From: an uncultured Lachnospiraceae bacterium
GTDB lineage: Bacteria; Bacillota; Clostridia; Lachnospirales; Lachnospiraceae
Assembly: GCA_947571775.1 (NCBI GenBank)
Contig: CANOZK010000016.1
Location: 1 to 49,566 of the forward strand
Length of the DNA stretch: 49,566 bases
Direction of reading: 5' to 3'
The notes under the pieces were generated by a model. The model had not been told where the DNA came from and made no database searches. It was given only the letters and a program-made list of their open reading frames with translations. Position 1 is the stretch's first letter; every line of letters starts with the position of its first letter. This document shows positions 25,803 through 35,405 of the stretch, one piece after another. The translations under genes and the position numbers were made by a program.

Positions 25803-28019
25803 TTAAATGTGAAAATCAAATTGTATATGAAGTTCCCGAAATCCTGAGTTAATCTGGACATAAGATTCTACCTGATCTTTCAGTTTTCTTAGTCTGTCCT
25901 CTTCCCTGTCCTTTACATACAGGATTTTCTTGTAAACATCTTGAACCTTGCCGACAGACGGAACCGTCGGCCCAATTATCTGATAATTTCGGTTTTTGTC
26001 CGCCCGACAAATAAACTGCCGGATGTAGTCCATGGCCGTCGCCAATTGCTGCTCATCCTTGCCGAAGCCCAGAATCCCCATCATACCGGAAACTGGGGGA
26101 TAGTCCAGCAGCTCCCGGTATGCAATTTCCTTTTGGTAAAAGTTGTCATAATTCTGCTGCGCGGCGCAAATAATACTGTAATGCTCCGGCTGGTAAGTTT
26201 GTATCACCGCGCTTCCCGCCCGCTCCCCCCGGCCCGCCCGCCCCACCGCCTGGGTTAATAGCTGAAACGTCCGCTCGCTGCTTTGGTAATCTCCGGTAAA
26301 CAACGACAAATCAGCCGCTAACACCCCTACCAGCGTCACATTGGGCATATCGTGCCCCTTTACAATCATCTGCGTCCCAATCAAAATATCGGCTTCGTGA
26401 TTCTGAAAGGCATGCAGAATTTCCCAGTGCCCTTTCTTGCCGCGGGTTGTATCGTAATCCATCCGCAGCACCCGGCACACAGGGAACATCTTTTTTACCA
26501 CCTGCTCAATCTGTTGGGTTCCAGCCTGAAAGCCGCCGATATAAGGGGAAGCACACTGGGGACAGGCTCGCGTCTGTTCCTGTATATATCCGCAATAATG
26601 ACAGACACTTGTCCCGTTGTTGTGATCGGCCAAGGCCACGTCACAGTGGGGGCATTTCAGTACAAAGCCGCAAGAACGGCAGGTAACAAACCCGGCGTAG
26701 CCCCTTCGGTTGAGAAATAAAATAATCTGTTCTTTTTTCTCAAGTCTTACCTGAATCTCCTCTTGCAGCTTTCGGCTTAAAATCGAACGGTTGCCTGTCC
26801 GAATCTCTGCTCTCATATCCACAATGGATACCTCAGGCATGGGCCGCTTCTGATAGCGGCTGTCCAGCACGCATTTTCGATAATTTCCCTGTTCGCACTG
26901 ATAATACGAATCCAGAGAGGGCGTAGCGGACCCGAAGACGACATGCGCCTTCTCCAAACGCCCCCGGTAAATGGCGGCTTCCCTGGCATGGTAACGGGGA
27001 ACCTGATCGCTTTTGTACGTCTGCTCGTGCTCCTCGTCGATGATAATCAGTCCCAGTCTGGAAAACGGGGTAAAAAGGGCGGAACGGGGACCCACCATAA
27101 TGGATATTTCCCCGGCTTTCGCCCTTTTCATCTGATCGTATTTCTCCCCCTGGGACAGCCGTGAATGAATGACCGAAACCCGATCCCGGAATTTGCCGTA
27201 AAACTCCATCACCACCTGATAGGTGAGGGCAATCTCTGGAATCAGGACGATTACCTGTCTTCCCTGTCTCAGCACACGGGCAATCAGTTCCATGTAAACC
27301 CTGGTCTTTCCGCTTCCCGTCACCCCATACAGCAGACAGGGACGGTCTAGCCCCTCCCATTCTTCGCAGATTTCCTCCATCGCCTGCGCCTGCTGGCTGT
27401 TCAGGACATTTTGGTGCTCCATATCTGCCGCAAAATCCAGAGGATTGCGCAGATATTCCTGGGACACCACTTTTATAATGCCAGCGTTTTCCAGGGCATT
27501 TACCGCATCCTTACTGACTCCCAGCAGCCGCAGGGTATCCCCGTAATCTGCCTGCTTTTGCTGCAACATATAATCCAGCAGCCGAATCCGCGCCCGGTAA
27601 TGTTTCTTTCGCCACAAATCGCCGGTTTCTTTTGCCTCTTGTTCAGAAGCCTGTAAGATTAGGATTCGCTTTTCTTTTGGTTTCATCCGGGTTTTTACCG
27701 GAAATACGGTTCGCAGAGCCTGAGCCATAGACGCGCCGTACTGCCTTTTCATCCAGGCCGCCAGGAGAATCATCTTGGATTCGGTCGTCTCTGCGTCGCT
27801 TTTCAAAGACAGGATATCTTTGATTTTCCCGGCTTCCAGGGCGGGGATGTCGCTGAGTTCCACCACATACCCGGCCACCTGTCGGTTCCCCTGGCCAAAC
27901 GGCACATTTACCACCATGCCGACGCAAATCCGATCTTCCATTTCCGGCAAAACCCGGTATTGGAACACTTTATCCAGATTTTTATTGGAAATATCTACTA
28001 CAATGTCCGCATACCGCAT
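25803..28019 (-). CDS. priA: Primosomal protein N' (replication restart helicase)
   Basis: A 738-residue superfamily 2 helicase that reloads the replisome at stalled forks. After the N-terminal 3'-end binding domain come Walker [12 protein letters not shown] near residue 234 and the DEEH box near 330. A zinc-binding insertion with CRSCG, CPHC, CHYCG and CPQC pairs lies around 445-492. The helicase C-terminal motif [11 protein letters not shown] lies near 593. It is full length. It begins 5 bp after murE ends, which supports a shared transcript. Confidence 0.97.
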   Translation of the reverse strand: MRYADIVVDISNKNLDKVFQYRVLPEMEDRICVGMVVNVPFGQGNRQVAGYVVELSDIPALEAGKIKDILSLKSDAETTESKMILLAAWMKRQYGASMAQALRTVFPVKTRMKPKEKRILILQASEQEAKETGDLWRKKHYRARIRLLDYMLQQKQADYGDTLRLLGVSKDAVNALENAGIIKVVSQEYLRNPLDFAADMEHQNVLNSQQAQAMEEICEEWEGLDRPCLLYGVTGSGKTRVYMELIARVLRQGRQVIVLIPEIALTYQVVMEFYGKFRDRVSVIHSRLSQGEKYDQMKRAKAGEISIMVGPRSALFTPFSRLGLIIIDEEHEQTYKSDQVPRYHAREAAIYRGRLEKAHVVFGSATPSLDSYYQCEQGNYRKCVLDSRYQKRPMPEVSIVDMRAEIRTGNRSILSRKLQEEIQVRLEKKEQIILFLNRRGYAGFVTCRSCGFVLKCPHCDVALADHNNGTSVCHYCGYIQEQTRACPQCASPYIGGFQAGTQQIEQVVKKMFPVCRVLRMDYDTTRGKKGHWEILHAFQNHEADILIGTQMIVKGHDMPNVTLVGVLAADLSLFTGDYQSSERTFQLLTQAVGRAGRGERAGSAVIQTYQPEHYSIICAAQQNYDNFYQKEIAYRELLDYPPVSGMMGILGFGKDEQQLATAMDYIRQFICRADKNRNYQIIGPTVPSVGKVQDVYKKILYVKDREEDRLRKLKDQVESYVQINSGFRELHIQFDFHI

Positions 28020-28024
28020 GACAG

Positions 28025-29515
28025 TCAGCGTGCCCCCTGTTTTCTGTCTTCTTCCAATATTTCCTGAATCAGCACCCGTTCATCCATCGGATATTTCTTT
28101 CCTTTGATCTCCTGGTAATCCTCGTGGCCCTTGCCGGCCAGTATAACAATATCCCCCGGCCGGCCATGATGAATGGCATAGGCAATCGCTTCCTTTCGGT
28201 CGATGATTTCTACGTATTCGCCCTTGGTTCTGCCAATTCCCACCTTGATATCGTCTATGATACTCTGTGGATCCTCATGTCTTGGGTTGTCTGAGGTGAT
28301 AATGGTCAGATCCGCCAGTTCCCCGGATATCTCTCCCATTTCAAAGCGCCTGTCCCTGGAACGGTTTCCCCCGCAGCCAAAAAGACAGACTAGACGGCCG
28401 GGCTGATATTCCCGCAGCGTGAGCAGCAAGCTTTTCAGCGCCATGGCATTGTGGGCATAGTCAATCATCAGCGTAAAGGCATCCGACACCGGAACGAGTT
28501 CCACTCTCCCTTTTACCTTCGCATATTTCAATGCGCGGACAATATTATCCTGGGACACCTGAAAATGGCGGCAGACCGCAATTGCCGTCAGGGAATTGTA
28601 GACGCTGAAGGTTCCGGGGATGTCAATCTCCACTGGAAAATCCAACAGCCCCTTCACCTGATAGGCGATTCCCAACTGTCCAGGCCGGGAAATCAACCGG
28701 GGATTTACCGCGCGCAGATCCGCAGTCTCCGAAAAACCATACGTTTCCAGTTCGCAGGTATGCCCTTGAATCATCTGCTCAAAATGCGCATCGTCCCTAT
28801 TTACAATTCCTGTCCTGCACTGGCGCAGCAGCATCGCTTTGCAGGACAAATAATGTTCAAAACTTGTATGTTCGTTGGGGCCGATATGATCCGGCTCTAT
28901 ATTCGTAAAAATACCGTAATCAAATACAAAGCCGGCCGTTCTGTGTAACATCAATCCCTGTGAGGAAACCTCCATTACCACACAGTCGCAGCCAAAATCT
29001 GCCATCTCCCGGAATGTCTGCTGCACCTCTATGGATTCCGGAGTGGTATGGGAGGCCGGAACCCGCTTATCCCCGATAATAGTCTCTATGGTTCCAATCA
29101 GCCCCACCCGATACCCGGCATTTTCCAAAATAGATTTAATCATATAAGTGGCGGTGGTTTTTCCTTTTGTCCCAGTAATGCCAATGGTTTTTAACTCCCT
29201 GGCCGGGTGCCCGAACCAGCAGGCGGATATGCAGGCCATGGCGTACCGGCTGTCTTTGACCTGTATCACAGTTACGTGATCTGGCACCTGCACCGGCCGC
29301 TCTACCACCAGGACACAGGCCCCTTGCTCTGCGACCTGGGCGGCATAATCATGGCCGTCGGACACCGCCCCGTGAATGCACAGAAACAAAGAACCCGGCC
29401 CGGCCTTTCTGGAATCGTTGACCACATCTGTGACGATCACATCCAGATCGCCCTGGCAGCATTGGTAATCCAGCTCCGCCAGCAATGTCTTTAATAAAAT
29501 ACCTCCACTACCCAT
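28025..29515 (-). CDS. murE: UDP-MurNAc-tripeptide synthetase (meso-DAP type)
   Basis: A 496-residue Mur ligase adding the third residue of the peptidoglycan stem. The ATP loop is GTKGKTTATYM near residue 115, followed by a SHTTPESIE block with substrate contacts. The amino-acid selecting motif is DNPRHEDP near 408; an Arg at the fourth position is the meso-diaminopimelate type rather than the lysine type. The start is ATG 29515 with GGGAG six bases upstream. It is the first gene of the long cluster reaching thiN. Confidence 0.95.
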   Translation of the reverse strand: MGSGGILLKTLLAELDYQCCQGDLDVIVTDVVNDSRKAGPGSLFLCIHGAVSDGHDYAAQVAEQGACVLVVERPVQVPDHVTVIQVKDSRYAMACISACWFGHPARELKTIGITGTKGKTTATYMIKSILENAGYRVGLIGTIETIIGDKRVPASHTTPESIEVQQTFREMADFGCDCVVMEVSSQGLMLHRTAGFVFDYGIFTNIEPDHIGPNEHTSFEHYLSCKAMLLRQCRTGIVNRDDAHFEQMIQGHTCELETYGFSETADLRAVNPRLISRPGQLGIAYQVKGLLDFPVEIDIPGTFSVYNSLTAIAVCRHFQVSQDNIVRALKYAKVKGRVELVPVSDAFTLMIDYAHNAMALKSLLLTLREYQPGRLVCLFGCGGNRSRDRRFEMGEISGELADLTIITSDNPRHEDPQSIIDDIKVGIGRTKGEYVEIIDRKEAIAYAIHHGRPGDIVILAGKGHEDYQEIKGKKYPMDERVLIQEILEEDRKQGAR

Positions 29516-29636
29516 AGAATCTCCCGTCGTCCTTCCCTGATACTATCATAAAAAAGTCACCTACTCTATTAAGAATATCATAACTGCCCCCACATTTCAA
29601 TCTTCCCTTTTCATCTTATGCCACGAAAAAATCATC

Positions 29637-29775
29637 GGCTACTGTTCACAGGTAAGATTCCGAGAAGTGTTTTCGTGCGGTTTTTGCACGAAAACCTTGA
29701 GACATACCGCCCGAAACGACGTAAATGCATCGTTTCGGGCGCATCGCAAAACGTGTTACTGTTACACAGTGAACC
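29637..29775. repeat. Intergenic element with two perfect hairpins and flanking CTGTTCACAG-like motifs
   Basis: Between murE and the VWA gene are GTTTTCGTGC/GCACGAAAAC (about 29669-29695) and GCCCGAAACGA/TCGTTTCGGGC (about 29708-29739). ACTGTTCACAG stands on the left and ACTGTTACACAGTGAACC on the right. A related TTACTGTTCA occurs near 7242. No U-run follows the stems, so this does not look like a normal terminator; it may be a small mobile repeat that also stops transcription or protects RNA ends. Confidence 0.5.
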
Positions 29776-29793
29776 ACGACAATTACCGCGTTC

Positions 29794-32430
29794 TTACTCT
29801 TTTCGGCAAAAACGGCGGAAACATAAAGCTGCAATCATCGCTGCGGCAATCCCCGTCAGCGCTGTCAGAGCAAGCAGAGGCGCATCATCTCCGGTTTTTG
29901 GGGAGGCGGTAGCTAAAGTCCCTTTTCCGTCTGTGCCGGCGCCTGCTGCGGTTCCGAAAGTACCCGTGCTGCTTGCAGTCCTGGGCGCGGCTGTTGTTGC
30001 AGATGTTCCTTTCTGGCCGGACGATGGGTCTGGCGTTTCTGTGACAGCCGCATAATTTTTTTGTAAAATCTGCTGCCCATAGTTGTCACTCAGGACATTT
30101 TCACTTAGCGCATTTTCAGATATCTGTTGTTTTAGATTGCCGCTGACAAAATTTTCAGATGTTGTGTTTTGGGATATTGTGTTTTCGGATGCCGATGATT
30201 GGGAATTACCACTTGTTGTATTTTCAGATACCGACGGCTTGGAGTTATCACTGATTATATTTTCAGATGGTGACGGCTTGGAATTATCACTCACCGTATT
30301 TTCCGATACTGATGGTTTAGAATTGCCGCTCGCCGGCGTTGGCTCCGGTTCTTTTTCCGGTTCCGGGACAAATGGAAGTACTGTAACGCTGGCTTTCGCC
30401 TCTTTTCGGATCTCTTTTTCCGGTTCCAGGGGATTTTTGGCCGCAGCCGTAACTGTATTTTCCAAACTGCCCTGAAAATCCTCTGGGATCTCTGCTGTGC
30501 CTGTCAGGATTTTCTCCTCGCCCTTTTTCAGGCTTTCGATCCGAAGAACTCCCGTTTTCTCCTGAACAACGCCCTCTGCCTGCGCAAACGAAAGCGTGAT
30601 GCCTTTTTCCGAAAAAACATCCTCCAGCCGTATCTCCTGCAAATCTAGCTGGCCGCAGTTTACCAGACGAAATTCATACTGGGCTATTTCTCCCGCTTTG
30701 ATTTCCAAATCCAGCGCCCTTTTTTCCAGCAGGAAATCTGGCTGTTTTGGGCAGACGTCCAGTTTGGGGGTTTTTGCATCCGTCCGCTGTTCCTCCCCTT
30801 CCAGATTCACATACTCCAGATAGGCCCCTGAACCCTCCTGGTCTTTGTGCAGCGGAGCGTCCTGGTTGGTTTCGTACAGCGTCTTCTCTGTGACTTTTCG
30901 GTATGCTTCGCGCAGGACAATGGGCACAAATAGCTCCTCTTGGTCGTCTGCACCCATCTCCTTGGTGATTGGATAAATGATTTTGGAAATCGTATCTGGC
31001 TGGCCGTTTCGATTGAAAATGGAAATCTGTTCCACGCTGCACCCTTCGGGCAGTTTTTCCTCCTCGATCTCCCAGAACTCGGAAATGTAATCCACGATAT
31101 GTACTTTTGTCGCCTTATAAATAAGATCGGAATAGATGACGCGGAAGATATCCGCGACGGTTTGGATCGATGTGGAGCGGGTATCAATAAAATACTCGCC
31201 TCCAGAACTGATTTTCTGCAAAGTCTTCATTGCGTCTTCCTGATCCAGAGCGGAGCCGTATCCCACACTGTAAATCGGAATGGATTCTTTCAGCATTTGC
31301 GCGTCCTGGATCGCCCAGTCTGCAAAAACCGGATACCAGTTCTCGTCATGGTCTGGCATTTCATAGCTGTGGGTATCGAGACGGCCGAGATCGGCTTCCC
31401 CAAACGTGTGGTCATACCCGCTGGAAGCCACCCCGTCGGTAAAAAGAATGGCAAAGGTGTTTTCTTTTTTCTCCAGCCTGCCAGCCGCATCCATGGCCCC
31501 TGCCAATGCCGCCTCATAATTGGTTCCGCAATTATAATCCGGCATCACCTGCTCTTTTTCCAGATAATCTTCCTGGGCGATGAAATCAATTGCCTCCTGG
31601 GCATTATCTGTCCATCCATTGATATAATAGCCCCCGACAAAGGCAACCGGGCAGACGCGGGCGCCGGGATTTTCAAAAAGCGACTGGATAAATTGGGAAT
31701 ATCCTTCCTTTAGCTGGTCAAGGCGGGAATACTCGCAGCCATGGCCAGGCTCCTTGTAGTTCGTATAAGCCCAGGCTATGTAGCCGCCTGCTTCCTGCGC
31801 CGTGCCCACCGGCAGATACGCCCCGTCGGTAAAAACTGTGTGACCGAAATCATAACTCATCTCATAGCCTTCCCGCAGCGGATACAGCGGCGTCCCGTCA
31901 TCGGCGACATAAAAAACCATCCAGTTGAACATAGAATAATAGTCCTTTTGTTCGCTTCTGCCCTTCTGGTAGACCAGGCGGCATTTCCCAGAAGGATCGA
32001 TCTCTTCGGGGAATTTTAACAGCATTGCGTCTGCGTTCTCCTGTCCCATCTGCTCGTATTCCTCCGGTGTGGGAAGCACAGGCACAATGCTGTTTTTCCA
32101 AAGCTGTGCCGCTCCCTCAAAGGCTCCCATCCAATGATAAAAAATCTTGTGGTAATGCCCCGGCGTTTCGCAGTGATCCATGCTCGCGGTCACGTCCAGA
32201 AGCGGGATAACCGAAATAGGAACCTCTTTTTGTGTATATTTCTCAATGCCGCTGGCTTTCAGGCGGATAACCGCCTGGTAATCTTCTGTGGACTCCCAAG
32301 CCGCTGTTTTTTCCAGAGAAATTTCCTGCGGCTCTGCCTGGATACACGTCGGCACGACCGAAAGAACCCCTAAGAGAATCCCCAGAAGACTTGCTGTGAA
32401 CCGCTGCTTTCTTGATTTACTTCTTTTCAT
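29794..32430 (-). CDS. Large secreted VWA-domain protein with SPKTG wall-sorting signal
   Basis: An 878-residue surface protein. A signal peptide (MKRSKSRKQR, then a hydrophobic core) ends near IQA. A von Willebrand A domain follows, with a MIDAS-like DVTAS near residue 74, where DxSxS is usual, and FTDGVASSG farther on. From about 590 a DUF11-like beta domain occurs. A region of about 130 residues follows with tandem units of the form SDNSKPSVSEN. The C-terminus carries SPKTGD, a hydrophobic helix and FRRFCRKE, a sortase signal of the (S/P)PxTG type known for clostridial class B sortases. The start is ATG 32430, with AGGAGG eight bases upstream; the longer frame has no such site. No sortase gene is in the window. 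It is likely an adhesin or pilus-tip-like protein. Confidence 0.88.
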   Translation of the reverse strand: MKRSKSRKQRFTASLLGILLGVLSVVPTCIQAEPQEISLEKTAAWESTEDYQAVIRLKASGIEKYTQKEVPISVIPLLDVTASMDHCETPGHYHKIFYHWMGAFEGAAQLWKNSIVPVLPTPEEYEQMGQENADAMLLKFPEEIDPSGKCRLVYQKGRSEQKDYYSMFNWMVFYVADDGTPLYPLREGYEMSYDFGHTVFTDGAYLPVGTAQEAGGYIAWAYTNYKEPGHGCEYSRLDQLKEGYSQFIQSLFENPGARVCPVAFVGGYYINGWTDNAQEAIDFIAQEDYLEKEQVMPDYNCGTNYEAALAGAMDAAGRLEKKENTFAILFTDGVASSGYDHTFGEADLGRLDTHSYEMPDHDENWYPVFADWAIQDAQMLKESIPIYSVGYGSALDQEDAMKTLQKISSGGEYFIDTRSTSIQTVADIFRVIYSDLIYKATKVHIVDYISEFWEIEEEKLPEGCSVEQISIFNRNGQPDTISKIIYPITKEMGADDQEELFVPIVLREAYRKVTEKTLYETNQDAPLHKDQEGSGAYLEYVNLEGEEQRTDAKTPKLDVCPKQPDFLLEKRALDLEIKAGEIAQYEFRLVNCGQLDLQEIRLEDVFSEKGITLSFAQAEGVVQEKTGVLRIESLKKGEEKILTGTAEIPEDFQGSLENTVTAAAKNPLEPEKEIRKEAKASVTVLPFVPEPEKEPEPTPASGNSKPSVSENTVSDNSKPSPSENIISDNSKPSVSENTTSGNSQSSASENTISQNTTSENFVSGNLKQQISENALSENVLSDNYGQQILQKNYAAVTETPDPSSGQKGTSATTAAPRTASSTGTFGTAAGAGTDGKGTLATASPKTGDDAPLLALTALTGIAAAMIAALCFRRFCRKE

Positions 32431-32626
32431 GAAATCTTCCTCCTTATTCATTTCCTGTACGCTTAAAATCTTTATTAAAAAAATGACCGAAAGCCCTCTG
32501 CATCCATAGGCATTCCCCCTTCCTATGAAAAATGGATTCTTAGAAAAAATGGTTGGAAAACGGCCCGAAACGGCCTGGACAGATGCCAAAACAGATTTGA
32601 TTGGCACACTCAAGATAACTTATATC

Positions 32627-32655
32627 AATATAACATATATCATATGCATATACAA
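32627..32655 (-). promoter_or_regulatory. Promoter of the VWA surface protein
   Basis: On the minus strand TTGTAT (32650-32655) and TATATT (32627-32632) are 17 bp apart. The predicted leader is about 190 nt and contains small stems (TGCCAA/TTGGCA and a GGCC-rich one near 32565-32576), so control at the RNA level is possible. Confidence 0.6.
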
Positions 32656-32747
32656 GCACAAAATAGATTCTTATGTTTTTTTAGGATTTGTTTAGATTTT
32701 TTCCGATTCTTTAAGGATTCGGTCACAAATTACTCACATTTCTTGTA

Positions 32748-32843
32748 TATAATGATTCTCGGATAGATGAATAACCACTCTCTATCTCCCCCCTCAAAAA
32801 GAGCAAGCGGCCTGGAAGACACCGGGCCGCTTGCCTTTTTTTT
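32748..32843 (+). ncRNA. Possible short RNA ending at a strong terminator
   Basis: A TATAAT at 32748-32753 without a clear -35 is followed by about 50 nt of leader. Then comes a perfect stem GCAAGCGGCC (32803-32812)/GGCCGCTTGC (about 32825-32834) and a run of eight T. No plus-strand gene lies upstream, so the terminator needs a local transcript to act on. The reverse strand also ends in a T-rich tract, so the hairpin may instead stop minus-strand transcription. Confidence 0.35.
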
Positions 32844-32859
32844 ATGTCTCCGTTATAAT
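32831..32859 (+). promoter_or_regulatory. Promoter of arcC, overlapping the terminator tail
   Basis: TTGCCT (32831-32836) and TATAAT (32854-32859) with 17 bp between them, 28 bp before the arcC start. The -35 box lies in the descending arm and U-run of the preceding terminator. Confidence 0.75.
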
Positions 32860-32886
32860 AGAGAAAAAGAAGAAAGGGAAAAACCT

Positions 32887-33819
32887 ATGAGTGATAAAAC
32901 AGTTGTAGTAGCTCTGGGACATACGGCTTTGGGAACCACGCTGCCGGAACAAAAAGAGGCAACCAAGGAGTCCGCCAAGGCCATCGCCGACCTGGTGGAA
33001 CAGGGGCTGCGGATCGTCATTTCCCACAGCAACGCCCCGCAGGTGGGCATGATCCACACTGCTATGAATGAATTTGGCAAATCCCATCCTCATTATACCT
33101 TTGCGCCCATGTCTGTATGCTCCGCCATGAGCCAGGGATATATCGGATACGACCTGCAAAATTCCATCCGCGCGGAATTGATTTCCAGAGGCATCTATAA
33201 ACCGGTGAGCACCGTGCTGACGCAGGTGATTATCGATCCCTATGACGATGCGTTTGCTGAGCCTGAGAAAATTATCGGCCGAACCCTCACCAAAGAAGAG
33301 GCCGAGGAGGAAGAACTGAAAGGGAATTTTGTCATCGAGCAGGAGGACGGCACCTACCGGAGAATCGTCGCGGCTCCCAGACCACAAGCCATTGTAGAGC
33401 TGGATACCATAAAAGCGTTGCTGGCCGCGGATCAAGTAGTCATCGCCGGAGGCGGAGGCGGCATCCCGGTAATGGAACAGGGCATTGAATTAAAAGGAGC
33501 CAGCGCAGTTATCGAAAAAGATTTGCTCTGCGGCAAACTGGCGGAATTGATCAACGCCGACGATCTGCTGATCCTCACCGGCGTGGAAAAAGTCAGCCTG
33601 AACAAAGACACCAGCCAGGAAACATTCCTGGAAACGCTTTCCGTAGAAGAAGCAAAAAAATACATGGCGGAAGGCCATTTCGCCCCCGGCTCCATGCTTC
33701 CGAAATTTGAAGCCGGCACCTCTTTTGTGGAAAACGGCAAAGACCGCCGGGCGATTATCACGGATATCCCCCACACGAAAGCGGGATATCTGGGCAAAAC
33801 CGGGACGATCATCCAGTGA
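32887..33819 (+). CDS. arcC: Carbamate kinase
   Basis: A 310-residue amino-acid kinase family enzyme that makes ATP from carbamoyl phosphate and ADP, or runs in reverse. It is a divergent member: the first glycine-rich loop reads LGHTALGTT where most carbamate kinases have GGNAL. SHSNAPQVG stands where SHGNGPQVG is usual. AGGGGGIPV, the Lys in VIEKDL and ILTGVEKV are well conserved. The start at ATG 32887 (MSDKTVVVAL) is chosen because a longer frame to 32767 crosses the terminator and promoter. No arginine deiminase or carbamoyltransferase gene is adjacent, so its pathway is not shown; fermentation of arginine, agmatine or purine breakdown products are options. Confidence 0.88.
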   Translation: MSDKTVVVALGHTALGTTLPEQKEATKESAKAIADLVEQGLRIVISHSNAPQVGMIHTAMNEFGKSHPHYTFAPMSVCSAMSQGYIGYDLQNSIRAELISRGIYKPVSTVLTQVIIDPYDDAFAEPEKIIGRTLTKEEAEEEELKGNFVIEQEDGTYRRIVAAPRPQAIVELDTIKALLAADQVVIAGGGGGIPVMEQGIELKGASAVIEKDLLCGKLAELINADDLLILTGVEKVSLNKDTSQETFLETLSVEEAKKYMAEGHFAPGSMLPKFEAGTSFVENGKDRRAIITDIPHTKAGYLGKTGTIIQ

Positions 33820-33834
33820 TTTCCCACGACAGAC

Positions 33835-33874
33835 AACAGCCTGCGCAGAAACTTTCTGTACAGGCTGTTTTTTT
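33835..33874 (+). terminator. Terminator after arcC
   Basis: AACAGCCTG (33835-33843) pairs perfectly with CAGGCTGTT (33861-33869), followed by seven T (33868-33874). It lies between convergent arcC and glpK. Confidence 0.88.
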
Positions 33875-33884
33875 CAACGCTCTT

Positions 33885-35375
33885 TTACTTTTCTGCCGCC
33901 CAATGCAGGGCCGTCTTTACCGCGCGGTTCCAGCCGTCGATCAGACTTTCCCGTCTGTGCGCTTCCATCTTCGGCCGAAACGCTGCCTGGACTGCCCAGT
34001 TTTTGCGGATTTCCTCCATGTCTTTCCAGTATCCCACCGCCAGGCCCGCCAGATAGGCGGCTCCCAATGCCGTTGTCTCAATGCATTTTGGGCGCACCAC
34101 CTGGGTTTCCAATAGATCTGCCTGGAACTGCATCAGGAAATCATTGGCGCTGGCGCCTCCGTCCACTTTCAGTTCCCGCAGCCGAATCCGGGATTCCTGC
34201 TCCATCGTGCGGATCAAATCGCAGACCTGATAGGCAAGGGATTCCACTGCCGCCCGCACCAGATGATTCTTGTTTACGCCCCGTGTCAGACCTACCAGAA
34301 TACCCCGTGCGTCCTGGTTCCAATAAGGAGCGCCCATTCCGGTAAAAGCGGGAACCAGATACGCCCCGTTGGTATCCTCGACCTCCTTGCAGCAGACTTC
34401 GGAATCGGAGGCGTTCGCTATCACGCCCAGCTCGTCCCGCAGCCACTGAATCGCCGCCCCAGCCACGAACACGCTGCCCTCCAGGGCATAGGCCGGTTTC
34501 CCCTTGGCGTCCGCACAGATGGTTGTCAGCAAACCCTGTCTGGATGCAACCGGCTGATTTCCCGTATGCATCAGCAGAAAGCAGCCGGTGCCGTAGGTAT
34601 TTTTTACATCCCCCGGCTGAACGCAGCACTGACCGAATAATGCGGCCTGCTGATCTCCCGCCGCTCCGCCGATGGGAATCGGACAGCCAAAAGCCTCGGT
34701 ATGACCGTATATTTTGCTGGACGGCTCCACCTGGGGAAGCATCTGTCGGGGTATCTCAAGCTTTTCCAAAATTTCCTCATCCCACTGCATCTTATGAATG
34801 TCATAGAGCATCGTGCGGGAGGCGTTGGTATAATCCGTGACATGCACGTTCCCTTTGGTCAAGTTCCAGATCAGCCAGGTATCCACGGTTCCAAAGAGCA
34901 GTTCCCCTTTTTTGGCCCGCTCCCTGGCTCCCTCTGCCCGATCTAAGATCCATTTGATCTTTGTGCCGGAAAAATAGGCGTCCGGCACCAGCCCGGTGCG
35001 CTCCCATATAATTTTATCAAAGCCGCTTTTTCTCAATTCTTCCACCATATCCGCAGTGCGTCTGCACTGCCAGACGATGGCCGGGTGAATCGGATTTCCG
35101 GTTTCTTTTTCCCAGATAATAGACGTTTCCCGCTGATTGGTAATGCCGATCGCCGCGATGTCTTCCGCTGATACTCGGATCTTGCTCATCGCCTCTGTGG
35201 ATACGCTGAACTGGGAGGCCCAGATCTCCATGGGGTCATGCTCCACCCAGCCGGGTTTTGGGTAATATTGGGGAAATTCTTTCTGCGCCATGCTGCAAAT
35301 ATTTCCAGATTGGTCAAAAAGAATCGTCCGGCAGCTCGTGGTTCCCTGATCCATGGCCATAATATATTTCTTCAT
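33885..35375 (-). CDS. glpK: Glycerol kinase
   Basis: A 496-residue FGGY-family kinase making glycerol-3-phosphate. The N-terminal ATP site [13 protein letters not shown], the VWQCRRTAD block near residue 82, [10 protein letters not shown] near 258 and the C-terminal [13 protein letters not shown] fit the family, and the length is normal. The start is ATG 35375, eight bases after GGGAGG; the in-frame ATG eight codons earlier lies before that site. No glycerol facilitator or glycerol-3-phosphate dehydrogenase is next to it, so it stands alone here. Confidence 0.96.
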   Translation of the reverse strand: MKKYIMAMDQGTTSCRTILFDQSGNICSMAQKEFPQYYPKPGWVEHDPMEIWASQFSVSTEAMSKIRVSAEDIAAIGITNQRETSIIWEKETGNPIHPAIVWQCRRTADMVEELRKSGFDKIIWERTGLVPDAYFSGTKIKWILDRAEGARERAKKGELLFGTVDTWLIWNLTKGNVHVTDYTNASRTMLYDIHKMQWDEEILEKLEIPRQMLPQVEPSSKIYGHTEAFGCPIPIGGAAGDQQAALFGQCCVQPGDVKNTYGTGCFLLMHTGNQPVASRQGLLTTICADAKGKPAYALEGSVFVAGAAIQWLRDELGVIANASDSEVCCKEVEDTNGAYLVPAFTGMGAPYWNQDARGILVGLTRGVNKNHLVRAAVESLAYQVCDLIRTMEQESRIRLRELKVDGGASANDFLMQFQADLLETQVVRPKCIETTALGAAYLAGLAVGYWKDMEEIRKNWAVQAAFRPKMEAHRRESLIDGWNRAVKTALHWAAEK

Positions 35376-35405
35376 CTTATCTGCCTCCCATCTTCCCACG
35401 CGCTC

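Noticed and set aside
32431..32613. 61-residue N-terminal extension of the VWA protein
   Set aside because: There is no ribosome binding site at the earlier start, and it would place the signal peptide inside the protein.
32767..32886. N-terminal extension of carbamate kinase
   Set aside because: The frame is open, but it crosses a strong terminator and the best promoter; the start at 32887 matches the family N-terminus.
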